Assembly: GCA_025998955.1 (NCBI GenBank)
Contig: AP024676.1
Location: 2,046,001 to 2,110,000 of the forward strand
DNA from: Candidatus Roseilinea sp.
GTDB lineage: Bacteria > Chloroflexota > Anaerolineae > J036 > Brachytrichaceae
Reading direction: 5' to 3'
Length of the DNA stretch: 64,000 nucleotides
In this document: in pieces, positions 61,058-64,000 of the stretch
How the letters are laid out: every line of letters begins with the position of its first letter
How positions within the stretch are numbered: position 1 is the stretch's first letter
Position numbers and translations under genes: made by a program
Notes under the pieces: model-generated
Told to the model about the DNA's origin: nothing
Seen by the model: only the letters and a program-made list of their open reading frames with translations
Database searches by the model: none

Positions 61058-61128
61058 AACTTAGACCACGAGTCGTCAACTTCCCATGATCAGTGTCCTA
61101 AATCTCATTTAGGAGGAGACCCATACAC
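61058..61128. other. Leader between IS end and binding-protein gene
   Basis: Short leader with the second target duplicate and a hairpin over the ribosome site. Any native promoter was probably separated from this gene by the insertion, or lies within the IS. Confidence 0.5.
61097..61116 (+). promoter_or_regulatory. Hairpin overlapping the ribosome-binding site
   Basis: CCTAAAT-CTC-ATTTAGG forms a 7-bp stem whose right arm overlaps AGGAGG (61111-61116). It could modulate translation of the following gene. No ligand-binding fold is evident. Confidence 0.45.
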
Positions 61129-63144
61129 ATGCAAACCCGAAAACCCTATGCCGTACTGGCTGCCGCCGCAGCAGCCAGCCTGATCCTTACAGCCTGCCCA
61201 GCGCCGCAAGCGGCTGCCCCGATCGTGCAAACCGTCGAGGTCCGCGTGACCGAGGTCGTCGAGGTTGTCAAGGAGGTCGAGAAGGAAGTCGAGAAGATCG
61301 TCGAGGTCACGGCCACGCCGGTGCCGGAGTGGACGCGGCCGCATCCGATTCTTAGCGACATTCGCGTTCGCCAGGCGATCGCCCACTGCACCAACCCGGT
61401 CGAGCTGATCGGCTCGGTCTACGGGTTCTTGCCGGAGGAGCAGCGCACCAAGCAGCTCATGGACACCTTCATCCCGAAGGACTCGCCATGGTATGCCAAG
61501 AACATTGACCCGAACGCGAATATCGTTCAATATACCTTCGACATCACTCGAGCGAACCAGTTGCTCGACGAAGCGGGCTGGAAGTTGCCCGAAGGCGCGC
61601 GCATCCGCGCCAACGACAAGGGCGAGCCGCTGGCCATTCGCTTCACCACCACCAACGCGCCGTTCCGCCAGACCTGGGGCGCAGTATGGGTGAGCCAGTT
61701 GCAACGGTGCGGCATCCAGCTGCTGCCGTCGTATATCCCCGGCTCGATCTGGTTCGGCGGCAACTCCGGCCTGCGCAGGCGTGACTTCGACATCGGCGCC
61801 TTCGCCTGGGTGGGCGAGACCGAGCCGCCCGGCCCGACGCTGTATGCCTGCGACCAGATTCCGACGCCGGCCAACAATTGGAACGGCCAAAACTACATGG
61901 GCTGGTGCAACGAGCGCGCGAGCAACGCCATCAAGCAGGCCAACAACACGCTCAACCTCGAAGAGCGCCAGAAGAACTACGTGATCGTGCAGGAAGAGTT
62001 CAGCAAGGACATGGTCTCGCTGCCGCTCTTCCAGCGCCTGGAGGCCACCGCTTACAACAAGGACCTGAAGGGTCTGCGCCCCGACCCGACAGAGTACTGG
62101 TCGGCCAACTCGCATGAGTTCGAACTGCCCGGCCGCGACACCATCGTCGCCGCGCTCGGCCAAGAGCCGGCATCGCTGTTCCTGTTGCAGGAGAGCGCTG
62201 CAGTCGCCGTGATCGTCGGGCAGCTGATCTACGGCGTGGACGTGACGCAGTACAGCTACGGCTTCCAGAACGTCGGCCTGGAGGGCGAGGACTTCCCGCG
62301 CATCGAGAACGGCGGCGCCACGCTGACCGAGGTCGAGATCAAGGACGGCGACGTGCTGGTCAACGCCAACGGCGACGTCGGCACTTTCAAGGATGGCAAG
62401 CTGACCGACGCCGACGGCAACGAGCTGGCACTCAAGGTCAAGAACGCCGCCGGCGAGGAAGTGGACCTGGTCGCCGGCGTCAAGGTGCCGCAACTGTCGG
62501 TGACCTTCAAGTTCAAGCCGCGCAAGTGGAGCGATGGCGAGGATCTCAAGAACGCCGACTTCGAGCTGGGCTACAAGGTCGCCTGCGACCGCGAGTCGGG
62601 CAACACCAGCTACTTCGTCTGCGATCGCACAGCCAAGCACGAGGTGCTGGCGGATGGCCTCGGCTATACGGTGACCTACGTGCCCGGCTATCTGAACCCG
62701 ACCTACTTCTTGCCGCCCTACGGCTACTACCCGTCGCACCGCGTGGTGGAGACCGACGGCGAGTACAAGGGCAAGACGCTGGCCGAAGTCGCTCCGAAAG
62801 ACTTCAAGAACCTGCCGGAGTTGACCGACAAGCCACTGGGCACCGGCCCATTCGTGGTGGACACCTGGGACAAAGGCTCGAAGATCGTGCTGAAGGCCAA
62901 CCCGAACTTCTACCTGGGCGAGCCGAAGGCCAAGGAGATCGTCATCCAGATCTTCGACGCCAATCCGGCCGGCGCGGTGGCGGCCCTGCTGCAAGGCACG
63001 GTGGACATCGTCGGCAAGGAAGTGATCGGCGCAGGTCAGGAACTGGAGACGGTGATCAAGGAAGCGCAGGCCGGCAAGATCAACGCCGAGCCGATCGCCA
63101 GCCCAACCTGGGAACACGCCGACATGAACCTCAACACGCGGTAG
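61129..63144 (+). CDS. Family-5 substrate-binding lipoprotein with permuted lobes
   Basis: The 671-residue lipoprotein (lipobox LTAC) has a Val/Glu-rich linker (VEVVKEVEKEVEKIVEV), then segments in reversed order. Residues 70-340 match the C-terminal half of family-5 proteins (DIRVRQAIAHCTNPVELI, ANQLLDEAGWKLPEG). Residues 345-671 match the N-terminal half (DTIVAALGQEPASLFLLQ, FKFKPRKWSDGEDLKNADFE, GTGPFVVDTWDKGSKIVLK) and stop where the first half would normally begin. AGGAGGAGACCC precedes the ATG. It should bind the ligand for the next importer. Confidence 0.88.
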   Translation: MQTRKPYAVLAAAAAASLILTACPAPQAAAPIVQTVEVRVTEVVEVVKEVEKEVEKIVEVTATPVPEWTRPHPILSDIRVRQAIAHCTNPVELIGSVYGFLPEEQRTKQLMDTFIPKDSPWYAKNIDPNANIVQYTFDITRANQLLDEAGWKLPEGARIRANDKGEPLAIRFTTTNAPFRQTWGAVWVSQLQRCGIQLLPSYIPGSIWFGGNSGLRRRDFDIGAFAWVGETEPPGPTLYACDQIPTPANNWNGQNYMGWCNERASNAIKQANNTLNLEERQKNYVIVQEEFSKDMVSLPLFQRLEATAYNKDLKGLRPDPTEYWSANSHEFELPGRDTIVAALGQEPASLFLLQESAAVAVIVGQLIYGVDVTQYSYGFQNVGLEGEDFPRIENGGATLTEVEIKDGDVLVNANGDVGTFKDGKLTDADGNELALKVKNAAGEEVDLVAGVKVPQLSVTFKFKPRKWSDGEDLKNADFELGYKVACDRESGNTSYFVCDRTAKHEVLADGLGYTVTYVPGYLNPTYFLPPYGYYPSHRVVETDGEYKGKTLAEVAPKDFKNLPELTDKPLGTGPFVVDTWDKGSKIVLKANPNFYLGEPKAKEIVIQIFDANPAGAVAALLQGTVDIVGKEVIGAGQELETVIKEAQAGKINAEPIASPTWEHADMNLNTR

Positions 63145-63174
63145 TGCCGGTTGGATAAGCCGCATCGTAGATCG

Positions 63175-63210
63175 AATGAGTAGCCCCATGGCTGGGGCTA
63201 CTCATTTTCT
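63175..63210 (+). terminator. Rho-independent terminator after the binding-protein gene
   Basis: A perfect 14-bp stem (AATGAGTAGCCCCA and complement) with loop TGGC is followed by TTTTCT. It would limit transcription into the permease gene. Confidence 0.92.
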
Positions 63211-63231
63211 ATAAAATACGCAGCTATTAGG

Positions 63232-63319
63232 TAAAACTAAAAGTGGGAATCACATTTCACATATTACGTTTTGCGTGACGTAACGCGTGATGCGCGATGC
63301 AAAAGACGTAAGACGGAGG
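63232..63319. repeat. Short-word repeats before the permease
   Basis: The gap has near-repeats such as TTTTGCGTGACGTAACGCGTG, ATGCGCGATGC and AAAGACGTAAGACGG. GTGACGTAACGCGT is partly self-complementary. Confidence 0.5.
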
Positions 63320-63324
63320 ATGAC

Positions 63325-64000
63325 TTGACAACTTATCTAATTCGCAGGCTGTTCGTGATTGTGGTGATGGCGTTCATCATCGCGTTCGCGTCGTTCATTC
63401 TGCTGAGCATCGCCCCCGGCGGGCCGCTGCAGGAAATCGCCGCGCGCCAAAGCACGACGCAACGCAACGACCTCGACTTGATCGAGCGCACGATGAAGCG
63501 CTATGATCTGGACATCTTCCTGATCCCCCGTTTTCTGCGCTGGCTGACCGGCCATCCCCGCGGGCCGATCGAGATCGGCGGACAACAATTCTTCGCCGAC
63601 CTGCAAGTGGGATGCCTCAAAGAGGGTCGCGCCCGGCTCGTCTATCCCGACGGGCGCGTGGTTGAGCTGGACTGCGAAAAGCCGGTCTTCTTGCGGGATC
63701 TCGCGGGCCGTCCGGTTAGCGATGGCATTTTGCGGCTCGACTTCGGCAAGTCCACCCAAATCCTGCGTGAACAGCCGGTGATGCGCCTGTTCGAGAGCCG
63801 CATCGTCAACACGCTGTTGCTGATGGGCATCTCCACTTTCTTGTCCATCGCCATCGCGATTCCCCTGGGGATCGTTTCGGCGGTCAAGCAGTACTCGCGC
63901 TTTGACTATACCGTCACGACGCTGGCCTTCATCGGCTCGGGCATGCCCACGCTGTTCATGGGCATCATGGGCATCCTGATCTTCGCGGTGTTGTTCAAAG
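63325..64000 (+). CDS. ABC importer permease, DppB type, with extra external domain (partial)
   Basis: The frame starts at TTG, 5 bases after CGGAGGA; the nearby ATG at 63320 stops at once. It begins TTYLIRRLFVIVVMAFIIAF, has SIAPGGPLQE and continues past the right edge (225 codons seen). Between the first helix and the second (NTLLLMGISTFLSIAIAIPL) there are about 130 residues, including a beta-rich insert (FADLQVGCLKEGRARLVYPD to VSDGILRLDFGKS). This is longer than in typical DppB. It pairs with the permuted binding protein. Confidence 0.88.
   Translation, partial: MTTYLIRRLFVIVVMAFIIAFASFILLSIAPGGPLQEIAARQSTTQRNDLDLIERTMKRYDLDIFLIPRFLRWLTGHPRGPIEIGGQQFFADLQVGCLKEGRARLVYPDGRVVELDCEKPVFLRDLAGRPVSDGILRLDFGKSTQILREQPVMRLFESRIVNTLLLMGISTFLSIAIAIPLGIVSAVKQYSRFDYTVTTLAFIGSGMPTLFMGIMGILIFAVLFK

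Noticed and set aside
61041-61116. Riboswitch upstream of the second binding protein
   Set aside because: The leader is too short and mostly IS end; only a small hairpin over the ribosome site is visible.
61105-63189. 694-codon minus-strand frame opposite the permuted binding protein
   Set aside because: Longer than the real gene, but the plus strand has ribosome site, lipobox and family motifs; the minus frame has none.

Overview
The window is high-GC bacterial chromosome, most consistent with a Chloroflexota member (Anaerolineae-like). This is inferred from gene content: substrate-binding lipoproteins with a Val/Glu-rich linker, a family-5 binding protein with its lobes in permuted order, a secreted protein ending in a YLP-type tail, F420 genes, and many hairpin-forming intergenic repeats. 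No rRNA gene, CRISPR array, prophage or replication origin was seen. Most genes are ordinary chromosomal functions, and two insertion-sequence remnants are present.

Layout. 0-8 kb: ABC exporter (cut by the left edge), homospermidine synthase, PEP carboxykinase, Uma2 nuclease-like protein, gyrB. 8-19 kb: cupin, GH116 glycosidase, DUF2237, sulfurtransferase, a coenzyme F420 trio (F420:NADP oxidoreductase, CofE, FbiB-type nitroreductase), thioredoxin-like protein, secreted M23 protein, GT2 glycosyltransferase, ANTAR regulator. 19-25.8 kb: RluD-type synthase, gmhA/gmhB, infC-rpmI-rplT, glutamate dehydrogenase, cytochrome P450. 25.8-30.4 kb: degraded DNA, a choloylglycine-hydrolase relative, an IS5-type fragment, and four small genes (DUF937, unknown, DUF6325, SHOCT). 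30.4-37 kb: two SGNH-like envelope paralogs, a lipoprotein, an M42 peptidase, an LCP protein with SH3 domains. 37-41.6 kb: tRNA-Leu(GAG) and sugar/organic-acid genes. 41.7-47 kb: an 82-bp tandem repeat array, then a Gld-like ABC operon (ATPase, fused permease/auxiliary protein, DUF4340). 47-52 kb: Uma2, a large NACHT-type NTPase interrupted by one in-frame TAG, and a NUDIX hydrolase. 52-64 kb: an SDR, a complete oligopeptide-type ABC importer operon with a trailing lipoprotein, a deleted IS4-type element, and the start of a second importer (permuted binding protein, terminator, truncated permease).

How it fits together. Two peptide/oligosaccharide-type importers, GH116, mutarotase, lactonase, Ldh_2 dehydrogenase, PEPCK and GDH suggest a heterotroph living on sugars and peptides. 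GmhA, GmhB and a GHMP (HddA-like) kinase could together make heptose phosphates for glycans. The most unusual items are the amber-interrupted NACHT protein, the permuted binding protein, the AUC start of infC, the 82-bp tandem array with a diverged solo copy 40 kb away, the two-hairpin dispersed repeat, and short-word repeats in gene gaps that in one place are translated inside the GH116 enzyme.
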